64,000 nt of DNA from Scatosoma sp045654025 (GCA_045654025.1 JAZOMO010000020.1:1-64000); one strand, 5' to 3'. Shown: positions 33,827 through 43,698, numbered from the stretch's first letter. Notes: generated from the letters alone by a model not told the origin. A program made the numbers and translations.

Positions 33827-34483
33827 TTATTCTTCGCTATCAACGACATTCTCCTCTGTCGCAAGCTGCTGCAAATCGGTATCTTCTTCAGGATTATATT
33901 CCTCTTTTTCATAAAGGTAACCCTCGTCATCCGCAGGCTTTAAGGCTTCCCAAGAATTGATGTCAGCAAGCTTTCTCAAGAACTCCTCGTAATCGGGTAA
34001 TTCTTTGATAGAACGAAGCTTAAAACGCTTTAAGAAGCTATCCGTCGTACCGTAAAGGACGGGCTTGCCGGGGGTATCTTTTCTACCAACCGGCTCGATC
34101 ATATCCAAGGTCATCAGCGTGGTGATTGCATAATCACTGCTTCTGCCGTTGCGGATTTTTTCAAGGTCGGTACGGGTAATCGGCTGCTTGTATGCGATAA
34201 TAGCGGCGCATTCCAAAATGGTAGCCGTAAACTCTTTTTCGCGAATGGGTGTCAATACCGAAGCGATAGCTTCCTTGTATTCAGGGTTCGTTGCCATTTG
34301 CAATTTGTGGTTAAAATGCAGTAAATAGATACCGTTGTCCCCAGAATACTTATTTTCCAGCTTTCGAATCGCCTTGTCCATTTCAATTTTAGATACCTGC
34401 AACTTTTCGCGGAAGATGTCTACCTCTACTGCTTCTCCGGAGGCAAACAAAATAGCCTCAATTATATTCGTCAATTTCTCCAA
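33827..34483 (-). CDS. scpB: Segregation and condensation protein B
   Basis: 218 residues with two winged-helix domains. Partner of ScpA and SMC in the condensin complex that compacts and separates chromosomes. Family features are IIEAILFASGEAV and CAAIIAYKQPITRTDLEKIRNGRSSDYAI, followed by GRKDTPGKPVLYGTT. The start is TTG 34483 with GGGAG upstream, overlapping the scpA end by 26 bases. The acidic C-terminal tail is usual. Confidence 0.95.
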   Translation of the reverse strand: MEKLTNIIEAILFASGEAVEVDIFREKLQVSKIEMDKAIRKLENKYSGDNGIYLLHFNHKLQMATNPEYKEAIASVLTPIREKEFTATILECAAIIAYKQPITRTDLEKIRNGRSSDYAITTLMTLDMIEPVGRKDTPGKPVLYGTTDSFLKRFKLRSIKELPDYEEFLRKLADINSWEALKPADDEGYLYEKEEYNPEEDTDLQQLATEENVVDSEE

Positions 34484-35273
34484 TTTCTTCTCCCTCGCCT
34501 TTATTTGGATTTTTCTTTATGGTAATGCTTGAAAAGAGCTCTGGTTGCTCAACAATCACAAATTGATGTTTTAACAGCTCTAACAAAGCCTGAAAAGTAG
34601 TGACAATTTCAGGTACGGTTGCGTCGTCTGCAAACAATGCCTCAAAGTCCACCTCTTCCTTTTCCTTGATGATGCCAAGAATGTGTTTGATTTTGTCCTT
34701 TACGGTGAATTTATCTTTAGGAATACGCCTTGAAATGGGTTTTTTACGCTCCATTGCATCACGGCGCAACAACATATCATTTAATGCCTTTACCATTCCG
34801 TCAAGGCTGAAATCCTTGTACTTGATTTGCACCTCGGAAAAATCCTTGTCCGGCTCTTTGAAGTAATACCCTACCGTTTCCACCTCACGAAGCTTTTCTG
34901 CGCCATGCTGTAACAGCTCGTATTCTTCCTTTAAGGCTTGAATGAGTTGGTTGCCCTCGTCGCCATAGTCGTAATCATCCTCCTGCCAGTCTTCCTCATC
35001 AACAGGCAACAGCCTTCTTGCTTTAATATGGATGATTGTTGAGGCAATTAAGAGGTATTCGCTGGCTTTGTCCAAGTCTATGTAAGGCAAGCCCTTCATG
35101 TATTCCAAGAACTGCTCGGTTACCTGCGAAACAAAGATGTCTTTGATTTCAATTCTTGCCTTTTCTATCAAATGCAACAATAGGTCCAACGGCCCTTCAA
35201 AATTGTCAAGTACCGTGGTATAATCCACTTCGGTTTCAAAGTTTTTCACCGATTCCGTCGTAAATTTATCCAT
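34458..35273 (-). CDS. scpA: Segregation and condensation protein A
   Basis: 271 residues. The kleisin subunit that bridges SMC heads. N-terminal LDNFEGPLDLLLHLIEKARIEI is diagnostic, with SEYLLIASTIIHIKARRLLP following. The C-terminal part ends in a short acidic tail. It overlaps scpB and follows the M50 protease gene by four bases, a conserved clostridial order. Confidence 0.95.
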   Translation of the reverse strand: MDKFTTESVKNFETEVDYTTVLDNFEGPLDLLLHLIEKARIEIKDIFVSQVTEQFLEYMKGLPYIDLDKASEYLLIASTIIHIKARRLLPVDEEDWQEDDYDYGDEGNQLIQALKEEYELLQHGAEKLREVETVGYYFKEPDKDFSEVQIKYKDFSLDGMVKALNDMLLRRDAMERKKPISRRIPKDKFTVKDKIKHILGIIKEKEEVDFEALFADDATVPEIVTTFQALLELLKHQFVIVEQPELFSSITIKKNPNKGEGEEIGEIDEYN

Positions 35274-35277
35274 AACC

Positions 35278-35967
35278 TTACATTAAACCTCCAAAAATGA
35301 TACCCCAAAGCGTAGTAATGGGCCAAGCAACAATACTGCTAAGCGTATTCATAATAAATCCCAAAAGATTGATATATTGCAAGACAAAAATATAGTCTGC
35401 TAAAATATTGATAGCAATCAATCCCAGCAGGATATAAGATCCGTACGTTCGCAAAAACTGTAAAACCTTATTTCCCCTTCTATCCAAGGCATCCCACATA
35501 TTAAAACCGTCTAAGGGGTATATCGGCAAGAAGTTGAAAACGGAGAAATAGATCGAGCACCAAAACAGCGAACTGGTCAGCCCAGCAAGGAAATAGTAGA
35601 TATACTTTCCCGCAACCAGCGGAAGGACGTATTTGCTCGTCAAAAATAATACTGGATAAAAGATGAGAAATGCGGAAAGATAATTGACCAAAATGCCTGC
35701 GGCGGAAGTAAGGAAACTCCCCCACGTCCGATTTTTGAAATTGTTTGGATTGACAGGAACGGGCTTTGCCCAACCAAATCTTGCAAAAACAAACAAGCAC
35801 AACCCCATCGGGTCAAAATGTTGCAGAGGATTTAAGGTCATTCTCCCTGCTATTTTTGCGGTTGGATCTCCGCATTTATAAGCGACGAAGGCATGCGCGA
35901 ATTCGTGTAACGTCAACACGACCATAACGGCAAGCAACGAAGCAATGATGTTCAGAAGATAAAACAT
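35278..35967 (-). CDS. Site-2 protease family (M50) membrane peptidase
   Basis: 229 residues from ATG 35967, preceded by AAAAAGGA. The longer frame runs back into lysA and is rejected. Zinc motif HEFAH lies in the first helical region (LTLHEFAHAFVAYKCGDP), and the third ligand region is YPLDGFNMWDAL. Five or six hydrophobic segments put it in the cytoplasmic membrane. Genes of this type beside scpA are widespread in Firmicutes; the substrate is unknown. It is not an obvious SpoIVFB. Confidence 0.88.
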   Translation of the reverse strand: MFYLLNIIASLLAVMVVLTLHEFAHAFVAYKCGDPTAKIAGRMTLNPLQHFDPMGLCLFVFARFGWAKPVPVNPNNFKNRTWGSFLTSAAGILVNYLSAFLIFYPVLFLTSKYVLPLVAGKYIYYFLAGLTSSLFWCSIYFSVFNFLPIYPLDGFNMWDALDRRGNKVLQFLRTYGSYILLGLIAINILADYIFVLQYINLLGFIMNTLSSIVAWPITTLWGIIFGGLM

Positions 35968-36004
35968 ATAAATAGCATATCCTTTTTGCTGAAAGGTCAA
36001 AAGG

Positions 36005-37336
36005 TTATTTTTTAGATAATCTTTCGGGAATAACGTCGTTGCGTACGAGGTCTTGATAGGTCTGCGGTTTGACGATATATTCCGCAACCCCGTCTTTCAC
36101 AAGCACGCAAGGTGGAATTTTATTACGATTATAGTTCATTGCCATAGAATAGTTGTAAGCCCCCGTTGAAAGAACCGCTAAAAGATCCCCTTCTTTTGCT
36201 TCGGGCAGATTTACGTCTACTGCAATAATATCGCCGCTTTCACAGCATTTTCCTGCAATCGTGACAAGTTCTGTCGCAGGCTCTAACGCGCGATTTGCCA
36301 AAACGGGAGTATATTTCGCCTCGTACAACGCATATCTCGGGTTATCAAACATACCGCCGTCCACCGACACATATTTCTTTACGCCGGGAATTTCCTTAAT
36401 TGCCCCAACTGTATACAGCGTGATACCGGCTTCCGCTACAATGGAGCGACCGGGCTCTACTAAAAGATACGGCAAGGGCAAGCCGTACTCGCTTGCTTTT
36501 GACTTCAGGGTGGAAATCGTCGTTTCGAGGTACTCCGCGTACCCCTCTGCAGGAAGCTTGCGATCCTCCTCTGTGTACCAAACGCCATATCCACCGCCAA
36601 GATTCAGCGTCGTGGGCACAAAACCTAAGCGTTCACGCATTTCTGATGCAAAATGCATACATTTTTCCACCGCAAGAGCAAACGATTCCTTTTCGAAAAT
36701 CTGCGAACCGATGTGACAATGGTAGCCCTTTAACTCTACGTTCGATTTCGACAGAGCGTAGGCAGTTGCCGCCTCCGCCGTGCCGTTTGCAATCGAAAAG
36801 CCAAATTTACTGTCAGTGGTTGCCGTTTGCACGAAAGCGTGTGTATGCGCCTCTACCCCTGGATTGATACGAAGTAAAATCGCCTGACGAATGTTTCTCT
36901 TTTTTGCCTCGGCATCAATTTTATCAATCTCCGAATAGGCATCCGCTACGATACAGCCAATGCCGCAATCAAGCGCTTCTCCGATTTCATAATCAAGCTT
37001 ATTATTCCCGTGCATATAAATCTTTTCGGAGGGAAAACCAGCCTGCAGCGCCGTATACAATTCGCCCCCGGATACCACGTCAATTCCGATATTTTCCTCG
37101 TCGGCAATACGATAAATCGCTTTGCAGGAAAATGCTTTGGAAGCGTACAGAACTTGTCCGTTCCCGTCATAAAGCTCGTCAATCACCTTCTTATATACAC
37201 GCATCATTCTGCGAATGTACGCTTCGTCGTAAACGTATAAGGGCGTGCCAAATTGCGCGGCAAGGCTTACACAGTCCACGCCGCCAATTTCCAAATGTCC
37301 TTCTTCGTTGATTTTCAACGTATCTCTCGTATTCAT
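36005..37336 (-). CDS. lysA: Diaminopimelate decarboxylase
   Basis: 443 residues from ATG 37336. A pyridoxal-phosphate enzyme making lysine from meso-diaminopimelate. The cofactor lysine is in VLYASKAFSCKAIYRI. Other family markers are HCHIGSQI, LNLGGGYGVWYT, VEPGRSIVAEAG and the active-site Cys in CCESGDI. A TTG at 37396 would extend the frame, but it is the -35 element of the promoter. The leader is only about 25 bases, too short for a lysine riboswitch. Confidence 0.95.
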   Translation of the reverse strand: MNTRDTLKINEEGHLEIGGVDCVSLAAQFGTPLYVYDEAYIRRMMRVYKKVIDELYDGNGQVLYASKAFSCKAIYRIADEENIGIDVVSGGELYTALQAGFPSEKIYMHGNNKLDYEIGEALDCGIGCIVADAYSEIDKIDAEAKKRNIRQAILLRINPGVEAHTHAFVQTATTDSKFGFSIANGTAEAATAYALSKSNVELKGYHCHIGSQIFEKESFALAVEKCMHFASEMRERLGFVPTTLNLGGGYGVWYTEEDRKLPAEGYAEYLETTISTLKSKASEYGLPLPYLLVEPGRSIVAEAGITLYTVGAIKEIPGVKKYVSVDGGMFDNPRYALYEAKYTPVLANRALEPATELVTIAGKCCESGDIIAVDVNLPEAKEGDLLAVLSTGAYNYSMAMNYNRNKIPPCVLVKDGVAEYIVKPQTYQDLVRNDVIPERLSKK

Positions 37337-37367
37337 ATAGCAACCGCCAATATTAAAATCATTTAAT

Positions 37368-37396
37368 ATTGTAGCAAATTTTTTTAAAAAAGGCAA
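37368..37396 (-). promoter_or_regulatory. lysA promoter
   Basis: On the minus strand TTGCCT (37396-37391) and TACAAT (37373-37368), spacer 17 bases. Confidence 0.75.
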
Positions 37397-37420
37397 GGGG
37401 GTGCAATATCCTTTTTAAGA

Positions 37421-37466
37421 AAAAATACCCAAAAACACGTTTTTTTGTGCATTTGAGTATTTTTCA
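37421..37466 (-). terminator. Terminator of the second D,D-carboxypeptidase gene
   Basis: Read on the minus strand, AAAAATACTCAAATGCAC pairs with GTGTTTTTGGGTATTTTT with a few mismatches, ending in a T run. Confidence 0.72.
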
Positions 37467-37484
37467 TCCCCTCTAAATAACCCG

Positions 37485-38777
37485 TTAATGAATTTTCCAG
37501 TCGTTTGCAACGTCGCGTAAAACGTCGAAGTAGCTTGCCTTATCAATCGTGCTTGTCGCAAGCAAAGGAATTCTGTCCACCTCTATTCCGTCTCGAATCA
37601 CATACACCTCCCCGACGATATCGCCCTGCTTTACGGGTGCTTTAACGGTTGAAGGAAGCTCCGTCCTTAATTCATACTCACCTTTTTCTCCTCGGCGCAA
37701 AAACAACCGACCACATCTTGCAGGCTTTACGGCAATCGACTTCTCCTTTCCACCACTGACATAGATAGAGTTTTCCCATTCCTTATTTTCATCGACAACC
37801 ATTTGCATCTTGAAATTTGCAAAGGTATAATCAAAGCTTTCCGCAACCTCTTTGAAGCGATTTTTACTGTCAGAAGCACCGATGACAACGGAAATCACTC
37901 GCATATCCCCACGCTTTGCCGTGGCGGCGAGGCAAAAGCCTGCTTCGCTGGTAAATCCAGTCTTCCCGCCGTCACAACCTTCATAATAACGCGACAAGCG
38001 GTTGGTATTTGTGATTTCCGTCGTTCTCCCCTCCGGATGATGAAAGGTGTCCGTCCAAATCTTACCGAATTCATAATACTGCGGATGGTTCAAAAGCGCG
38101 CTGAGCATCGTTGCAACGTCCTTTGCGCAGGAATATTGTGGATCCTTGGGCAAGCCCGTGCAATTTGCAAACAGCGTATCCTCACATCCTAATTGCTTCG
38201 CGCGTTCATTCATTCTCTCTACAAATAGCGTATCACTGCCCGCTACTCTCTCTGCAATCGCTACACAACTATCGTTTGCAGAGCATACGACGATGCTTTT
38301 CAATAGCTCGCGCACCGGATATTTTGCATGCGCCTCCAAAAATACCTGAGAACCACCCATACTTGCGGCATTCTCAGAAACGAGAATTTCCTCGTCCATC
38401 GTAATAATACCGCTATCAATTGCCTCAAACGCCAAAATCAGCGTCATGATTTTACACATACTGGCAATCGGCAGATGTTTCTTCGATTCTTTTTCGAATA
38501 CTGGCGCGCCACTTTCTCTCTCCATCACGTAGGCGGCCTTCGCATCGGGAAATAAGCCGATTTTTGTCTTTTCTTTTTCGGTAACCGATACAAAATCTGC
38601 CTCCGAGAAGTCCTCAAAGCTTGCTTTGTCAACAGATTCTTCTAAAAACTCTGCGCGCGCAAGTCTACAGCCGCATTCTTTTCGGTTTTTTCTCTGCACA
38701 CCAATCCCTAAAACACTGCTTAACAGTACGCCCACCGCTAACGTTGCGCCCAACAACTGCATTTTCTTATTTTTCAT
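37485..38777 (-). CDS. D-alanyl-D-alanine carboxypeptidase, DacF-like
   Basis: 430 residues. A hydrophobic N-terminus (LLGATLAVGVLLSSVLGIG) is a signal peptide or anchor. S11 motifs are SMCK (nucleophile Ser within PIASMCKIMTL), SAND and GGKTGFT. A C-terminal beta domain follows. It removes terminal D-Ala from peptidoglycan. It is the second such enzyme in the window; position beside spoIVB suggests a sporulation role (DacF-like), unproven. GGGGG precedes ATG. Confidence 0.9.
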   Translation of the reverse strand: MKNKKMQLLGATLAVGVLLSSVLGIGVQRKNRKECGCRLARAEFLEESVDKASFEDFSEADFVSVTEKEKTKIGLFPDAKAAYVMERESGAPVFEKESKKHLPIASMCKIMTLILAFEAIDSGIITMDEEILVSENAASMGGSQVFLEAHAKYPVRELLKSIVVCSANDSCVAIAERVAGSDTLFVERMNERAKQLGCEDTLFANCTGLPKDPQYSCAKDVATMLSALLNHPQYYEFGKIWTDTFHHPEGRTTEITNTNRLSRYYEGCDGGKTGFTSEAGFCLAATAKRGDMRVISVVIGASDSKNRFKEVAESFDYTFANFKMQMVVDENKEWENSIYVSGGKEKSIAVKPARCGRLFLRRGEKGEYELRTELPSTVKAPVKQGDIVGEVYVIRDGIEVDRIPLLATSTIDKASYFDVLRDVANDWKIH

Positions 38778-38800
38778 AACATTTCCCCCTTGTTTTTTAT

Positions 38801-38820
38801 GATAGTTATGCCAGCCATAC
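38801..38820. repeat. Short palindromic repeat between the D,D-carboxypeptidase gene and spoIVB
   Basis: TATGCCAGCCATA at 38807-38819 fits the family seen at 26.1 and 55.7 kb and ends one base before the spoIVB stop codon. Confidence 0.55.
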
Positions 38821-39833
38821 TATTGATTGAGCATCTGCTCGATGGCAATTCCATACCCTCTTGTAGGGTCATTGACGAATACGTGCGTAATTGCGCCGAT
38901 CAACGCCCCGTTCTGCAAAATCGGACTACCGCTCATCCCCTGCACGATACCGCCCGTTTCTTCAATCAATTGTTCGTCGGTAATCTTAACGACAAAGTTT
39001 TTGTTTTCCTTTTGCCCCAAATCCACCTTTACGATTTCAATCGAATATTCCTTCGGTTCTTCCCCTGAAACGGTGGAATAAATGCTTGCTTTCCCTGGCT
39101 TTGCGTTCACTGCGGTTGCCTTTGCAGTCGGCAGCCCCTTTGTTTGGAATTTCTCGTTAATTTTGCCATAAATCCCACATGTGCACAACTTTTCCGCCTT
39201 TCCTAAGCTTTTTTCAGCCAAAAACATCCCTCTCAGTTCGCCTGCCTTGCCCTTTAAGCCTCTAGACACACCAACGATACTGCAAAGGTACATCTGTCCA
39301 TTTGTCAAAGATAACGGACGTTCCTTTTCCCCCATCACAGCATGGCCTAACGCCCCAAAACGACCACTTTGCTTATCAATATAAGTGACTGTTCCAATGC
39401 CCGATACTCCGTCACGAATGAGTACGCCGATTTTATATCGGTCAGAGCCCTTATCCTTGCTCGGCTGAATAGAAAACTCCATTCCTTCTTCCCCTCGCAA
39501 TACCTTGCATTTTAGTGTTTTATCCCCGTTTTTTGCCAAAATTTCGTTCATGTCTGCAATCGTTTCCACCTTAACGCCATTGAGCGCCACAATCAAGTCA
39601 CCAGCGCGAAGCCCTGCTTCGCTTGCAGGAGAACGCTTACCGCTTTCCGAGATAACGTCGCAAAAACCTAAAACTTGCGCGCCGCCCGTGGAAAGGGTAA
39701 AACCTGCCGGTATCCCACCTATATATACTTCCGCAGTATCTGCATACGCCTTAGCGGTTGACGGAGAAACCGCCCACGCCGAAGCGCCTGCCAGAAATAC
39801 TCCCAACAAAAAAACACCTAACTTACGCATCAA
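38820..39833 (-). CDS. spoIVB: SpoIVB peptidase
   Basis: 337 residues. A secreted forespore serine peptidase (S55) that signals across the septum to activate sigma-K. A signal peptide (VFLLGVFLAGASAWA) is followed by a PDZ domain (about 50-130, SEAGLRAGDLIVALNGVKV) and the peptidase domain, with catalytic His164 (FGALGHAVM) and Ser301 (IVQGMSGSPIL). GGGAGG precedes ATG. In most spore formers spo0A follows this gene; here a D,D-carboxypeptidase gene does. Confidence 0.95.
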   Translation of the reverse strand: MMRKLGVFLLGVFLAGASAWAVSPSTAKAYADTAEVYIGGIPAGFTLSTGGAQVLGFCDVISESGKRSPASEAGLRAGDLIVALNGVKVETIADMNEILAKNGDKTLKCKVLRGEEGMEFSIQPSKDKGSDRYKIGVLIRDGVSGIGTVTYIDKQSGRFGALGHAVMGEKERPLSLTNGQMYLCSIVGVSRGLKGKAGELRGMFLAEKSLGKAEKLCTCGIYGKINEKFQTKGLPTAKATAVNAKPGKASIYSTVSGEEPKEYSIEIVKVDLGQKENKNFVVKITDEQLIEETGGIVQGMSGSPILQNGALIGAITHVFVNDPTRGYGIAIEQMLNQ

Positions 39834-39887
39834 AATCCTCCCTTTTCAGGCATTTTGCGTAAATTAGGTGTCAATTATACAATCAAA

Positions 39888-41585
39888 TTACAGGGTAATT
39901 TTATATTTTTCTGCTTGCTTGAGCAATTCTTCGGCATGACCTATGGCAAATGCATCCTTTTCGTCGCCGCCAAGCAATCGAACGAGCTCTAAAACCTTTT
40001 CTTCCCCCTCCAAAGCGCGTACCGTCGTGATCGTCTTGCCTGCAATTTCCTGCTTTTCAATCAAAAACTCTCTGTCGCTCATTGCAGCGATTTGCGCCAG
40101 GTGCGATACGGCGATAATCTGTGTAGAATGGGCAATTCTTGCGAACTTTTCCCCCACAACCTTAGCGGTTTTACCGCTGATACCTGCGTCAATTTCGTCG
40201 AAAAGATAGGTACAGATTTCATTGATGGAGGAAAGCTTGGTTTTTAACGCCAACATAAATCGGCTCATTTCGCCGCCGCTGATGATTTTGCCAAGCGGTT
40301 TTAACGGTTCGCCTGCGTTGGCAGAGAACAAGAAACAGACTTGGTCTAAGCCGTTCTTGTCCGCGCTCTCAACGTCTTCTTCCGTATATTCGCCAAATTC
40401 GATTTCAAAGCGCGCGCTGGCGATATTCAGGGTACGCAGTTCTTCTGCCACCTCATGGCAGAAGGTGGCCGCGAATTCTTTACGAGTTTTGCTAATCGCC
40501 AAACAGCATTGATAGATTTTTTGGTTGCATTTTTTTCGAAGTTCTGTCAGCCGCGCAACCTGCCCTTCACAATCGCTAAGCAGGTCGTACTCTACGCGAA
40601 TGGCGGCAAGATAGTCGTTAATTTCCTCTACCGAGCTACCATATTTCTTCTTCAATGAACGGATTAAATCTAAGCGCGCTTCCGTTTCCTGTGCCTCGTT
40701 TTCATCAAAATACAGCTCTTCTGCAAAGCCTATCAAGGTTTCGGAAATATCGTCTGCTTCGGAATACAGATTTTCCAGACGGTCGTAAATTCCCTCGTAG
40801 GAAGGAGCTAATTTCGAAATTCCGCTAACACAACGCTTCGCGTAGCGAAGCGCATCTAACGCACCGCTTTCTGCGCTGAACGAATCCACTGCCCCCTTCA
40901 GCGCCTGCAGAATTTTTTCGACGTTGTTGATCATATTGCGTTTAGCCAGCAATTCCTCTTCTTCGCTGTCTTTAAGGTCAGCGCTCTCAATCTCATCGAT
41001 TTGGAAGCCGAGCATATCCAAACGGCGGCTACGAGCCTGCTCGTCGCCACCAAGCTGTGCAATCTGAGAATCAATCGTCTTTCTTTCAGCGATTAAAGCG
41101 GCTAATTCAGCCTTTTTCTGCATAATCGATTCGCCTATCGCAGAATCCAGCGTGCGCAATTGATTGCTCTCTTTCAGCAAAAAGAAATGTTCGCTCTGTC
41201 CATGAACGTCCACTAAGCAATCGGTAACTTGACGGAGCATCGAAGTGGAAACGGTATTGCCATTGATTTTTACCGTGCTTTTTCCTGCGTCGGAAAACCT
41301 ACGGGAAATGATGATTTCCCCGTCCGAATCAATGTCCATTTCTCTTAAAAGCGCAATTGCCTTTGCCGTTTCAGGCAACGTAAACTCGGCTTTTACAAAG
41401 CATTCGCTTTCTCCGTGACGAATCATCGTTCTGTCTGCCTTCGCGCCCAAAACAAAGTTGACGGAATCGAGAATGACCGATTTACCCGCACCCGTTTCCC
41501 CGGAAAGTACGTTTAACCCCTCGGAAAATTCTATGGTTGCGTTCTCAATCAGCGCAACGTTTTTTATCGTCAATTGTGATAACAT
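39888..41585 (-). CDS. recN: DNA repair protein RecN
   Basis: 565 residues. An SMC-like ATPase for double-strand break repair. Walker A is GETGAGKSVILDS near residue 31; the C-terminal half has the signature LGKIISGGEMSRFMLALK and Walker B YLFDEIDAGISG. A coiled coil occupies about 150-380. It sits between argR and spoIVB, a conserved Firmicutes order. Confidence 0.96.
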   Translation of the reverse strand: MLSQLTIKNVALIENATIEFSEGLNVLSGETGAGKSVILDSVNFVLGAKADRTMIRHGESECFVKAEFTLPETAKAIALLREMDIDSDGEIIISRRFSDAGKSTVKINGNTVSTSMLRQVTDCLVDVHGQSEHFFLLKESNQLRTLDSAIGESIMQKKAELAALIAERKTIDSQIAQLGGDEQARSRRLDMLGFQIDEIESADLKDSEEEELLAKRNMINNVEKILQALKGAVDSFSAESGALDALRYAKRCVSGISKLAPSYEGIYDRLENLYSEADDISETLIGFAEELYFDENEAQETEARLDLIRSLKKKYGSSVEEINDYLAAIRVEYDLLSDCEGQVARLTELRKKCNQKIYQCCLAISKTRKEFAATFCHEVAEELRTLNIASARFEIEFGEYTEEDVESADKNGLDQVCFLFSANAGEPLKPLGKIISGGEMSRFMLALKTKLSSINEICTYLFDEIDAGISGKTAKVVGEKFARIAHSTQIIAVSHLAQIAAMSDREFLIEKQEIAGKTITTVRALEGEEKVLELVRLLGGDEKDAFAIGHAEELLKQAEKYKITL

Positions 41586-41600
41586 GGCTTACCCTTGTGT

Positions 41601-42053
41601 TTACTTTAAAAATTCGTGAATCTTCTCTACAACCAACAATGCGTTTTCTGTGTTATCGCATACCGCAAAAACGGTATCATCGCCCGCAACCGAACCGATA
41701 ATTTCCGCAAAGTTCAGCTTATCAATGACAGAGCCAGCGTTGTTACCGTTTCCAGGCAGAGTCTTTACCACCACGATATTTTGCGCGCAACGAATGCTGA
41801 CGACACAGTCAGCAAACAAGCTCTTCATCTTAGGAGAAATCTCCCCAGTCGATTCGTGGATATGCGCGTAGCGGTACTTTTTCTGTACGCCAGCAACCTT
41901 AAATAAGCGCAAATCCTTGATGTCACGGGAAATCGTGGCCTGCGCTACCTTATAATTTTGTTTGTTTAACTCCTCGCAAAGCTCTTCCTGCGTTTCAATC
42001 TCTTTATGCGCGATAATCTCTAAAATTTTTGCGTGTCTTGCTGATCTTAACAT
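41601..42053 (-). CDS. argR: Arginine repressor ArgR
   Basis: 150 residues. The N-terminal winged helix (ILEIIAHKEIETQEEL, QATISRDIKDLRLFKV) binds ARG boxes; the C-terminal domain senses arginine and makes the hexamer (GSVAGDDTVF, near the usual GTIAGDDT). It is co-transcribed with recN and nadK; this linkage is conserved in Clostridia and Bacilli. Confidence 0.95.
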   Translation of the reverse strand: MLRSARHAKILEIIAHKEIETQEELCEELNKQNYKVAQATISRDIKDLRLFKVAGVQKKYRYAHIHESTGEISPKMKSLFADCVVSIRCAQNIVVVKTLPGNGNNAGSVIDKLNFAEIIGSVAGDDTVFAVCDNTENALLVVEKIHEFLK

Positions 42054-42066
42054 AATTACTTCCTTA

Positions 42067-42873
42067 TCATCCGTTTAATTTTGTTTTTACTTTGTTGAAA
42101 AAGTTCTTCTCGTTTTGCGTGATAAACCGAGCCGCAAACGGCGCTTTCGCAACCCGTATCGAATCCTTCTGCGTAAGTGTTGCCACCGCTTTTCCGTCCA
42201 CTAATACCAGGGCACGACCCTTTTCTACCGTGAAGTCAAAGATTTCCTCATCGGAAAAGACCATAGGTCTTGCCCCCATCGTAAACGCACAAATGGGTGT
42301 CAGCATAAAGACAGGAACTTCCGGGGCGATGATTGCGCCACCTGCAGACAGAGAATATGCCGTAGAGCCCGTCGGCGTGGTCAGTAATGCACCATCGCCC
42401 GCAATCGGAACCATACCATTCTCTGCGGCCACCTGCAACTTCAAAATCTGCGGATTTTCCAAAAAGCCCGATGCGTAATCTCGCTGAATTGCTACCTCGT
42501 TTAAAGCGTAATAGGTATCGTTATCCACCGAAATCTGCAGGATGCTACGATTTAGAATCTTACAAGTTCCTGCCGCATAAGAAGCCACCAAGTCCACTAC
42601 TTTGAAAACGTCTTGTCTTTCGTACTCGGTCAAAAATCCAAGGTTTCCGTAGTTGACGCCGACAAGAGCAATCCCTTGCGGAGCAGCCACCGCCGCCGCG
42701 TGTAGCATCGCGCCGTCGCCACCCAAGACAATCACGAGGTCTACGGATTGGATTTGGGCATAAGCGGAAAACAGGGATACTTCAAATCCCTTTTCTTCCA
42801 ACGCGCTGGAAAGGTCGGTCAATATTGACGTTCCACCAAGCTTTGACGTTCTTCCTAATAGCCCAATTCTCAT
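42067..42873 (-). CDS. nadK: NAD kinase
   Basis: 268 residues. Phosphorylates NAD to NADP. The active-site GGDG motif reads VLGGDGAMLHAA, followed by VNYGNLGFLTEYE and the second motif DGALLTTPTGSTAYSLSAGG. Length is typical. Only 13 bases separate it from argR. Confidence 0.95.
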   Translation of the reverse strand: MRIGLLGRTSKLGGTSILTDLSSALEEKGFEVSLFSAYAQIQSVDLVIVLGGDGAMLHAAAVAAPQGIALVGVNYGNLGFLTEYERQDVFKVVDLVASYAAGTCKILNRSILQISVDNDTYYALNEVAIQRDYASGFLENPQILKLQVAAENGMVPIAGDGALLTTPTGSTAYSLSAGGAIIAPEVPVFMLTPICAFTMGARPMVFSDEEIFDFTVEKGRALVLVDGKAVATLTQKDSIRVAKAPFAARFITQNEKNFFNKVKTKLNG

Positions 42874-42883
42874 CTTTTCTCCT

Positions 42884-43657
42884 TTATTGTAGCATAGCCG
42901 TTATTTCTTTGACCTTTTCTACAACTTCGTATGATTTTAACCCCGTCTCGCCCTCCTTCCAAAGAGCAACGTATTCGAGGTTTTTTCCTTTTCTTATCGG
43001 AGCGTTGGTAATGTCGCAAATCTGCAGACCATTCTCCTTTGCGTAGGCAACCACTTTGGATACAATCTCCACGTGGGCAGAGGGATGAACGATTCCGCTT
43101 TTCCCGATATTCTTGTGTTCACATTCAAATTGTGGCTTTATTAGAGTAATTGCATATCCACCTTCGCCCAAAATTTGCGAAATGGCAGGAAATATCAATC
43201 GCAAGGATATAAAGCTGACGTCTGCCACTACGCCGTCGATACGCCCGTCAAAATCGTCCTTGGACAGATAACGCGCGTTCGTTCTATCCATCACCGTAAC
43301 TTTAGCGTTTTCTACAAGAGATTTATCCAGTTGCGACTCTCCAACGTCCACTGCATACACGTGCGCCGCGCCATTTTGAAGCAAACAGTCGGTAAATCCA
43401 CCGTTTGAAGCGCCGATGTCCACAAAGCGCAAGCCTTGGATATTGACGGAAAAGGTCTGCAAAGCGCGCTCCAGTTTATATCCACCGTTAGAAACGAAAC
43501 GACTGCCCGATTCCACAAAGGTAACCTTGTCCGTTTCATGAATTTCGTCTTTTGGACGAATGTTTTTTCCGTTTACAAGCACCCAACCACGCTCGATTGC
43601 CTCTGCAGCCTTTGTTCGTGAACCGAATTTTTCGGCAAAAAATTTATCTGCTCTCAT
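42884..43657 (-). CDS. tlyA: TlyA family rRNA methyltransferase
   Basis: About 257 residues from ATG 43657 (TTG 43672 is possible). An N-terminal S4 domain (RADKFFAEKFGSRTKAAEAI) and a FtsJ-like methyltransferase domain with the SAM-binding VDIGASNGGFTDCLLQ and KPQFECEH. TlyA proteins 2'-O-methylate ribosomal RNA; some are called haemolysins on old evidence. Part of the conserved ispA-tlyA-nadK-argR-recN run, here without dxs. No strong ribosome site is visible. Confidence 0.9.
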   Translation of the reverse strand: MRADKFFAEKFGSRTKAAEAIERGWVLVNGKNIRPKDEIHETDKVTFVESGSRFVSNGGYKLERALQTFSVNIQGLRFVDIGASNGGFTDCLLQNGAAHVYAVDVGESQLDKSLVENAKVTVMDRTNARYLSKDDFDGRIDGVVADVSFISLRLIFPAISQILGEGGYAITLIKPQFECEHKNIGKSGIVHPSAHVEIVSKVVAYAKENGLQICDITNAPIRKGKNLEYVALWKEGETGLKSYEVVEKVKEITAMLQ

Positions 43658-43698
43658 AACAATACAATCCAAACCAAGATTTTTAGCAGTAAATACCG

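Noticed and set aside
35968..36087. N-terminal extension of the M50 protease into lysA
   Set aside because: The extra residues are not hydrophobic or conserved and overlap the lysA end; ATG 35967 has a ribosome site.
37337..37400. Lysine riboswitch before lysA
   Set aside because: The leader after the promoter is only about 25 bases, far too short.
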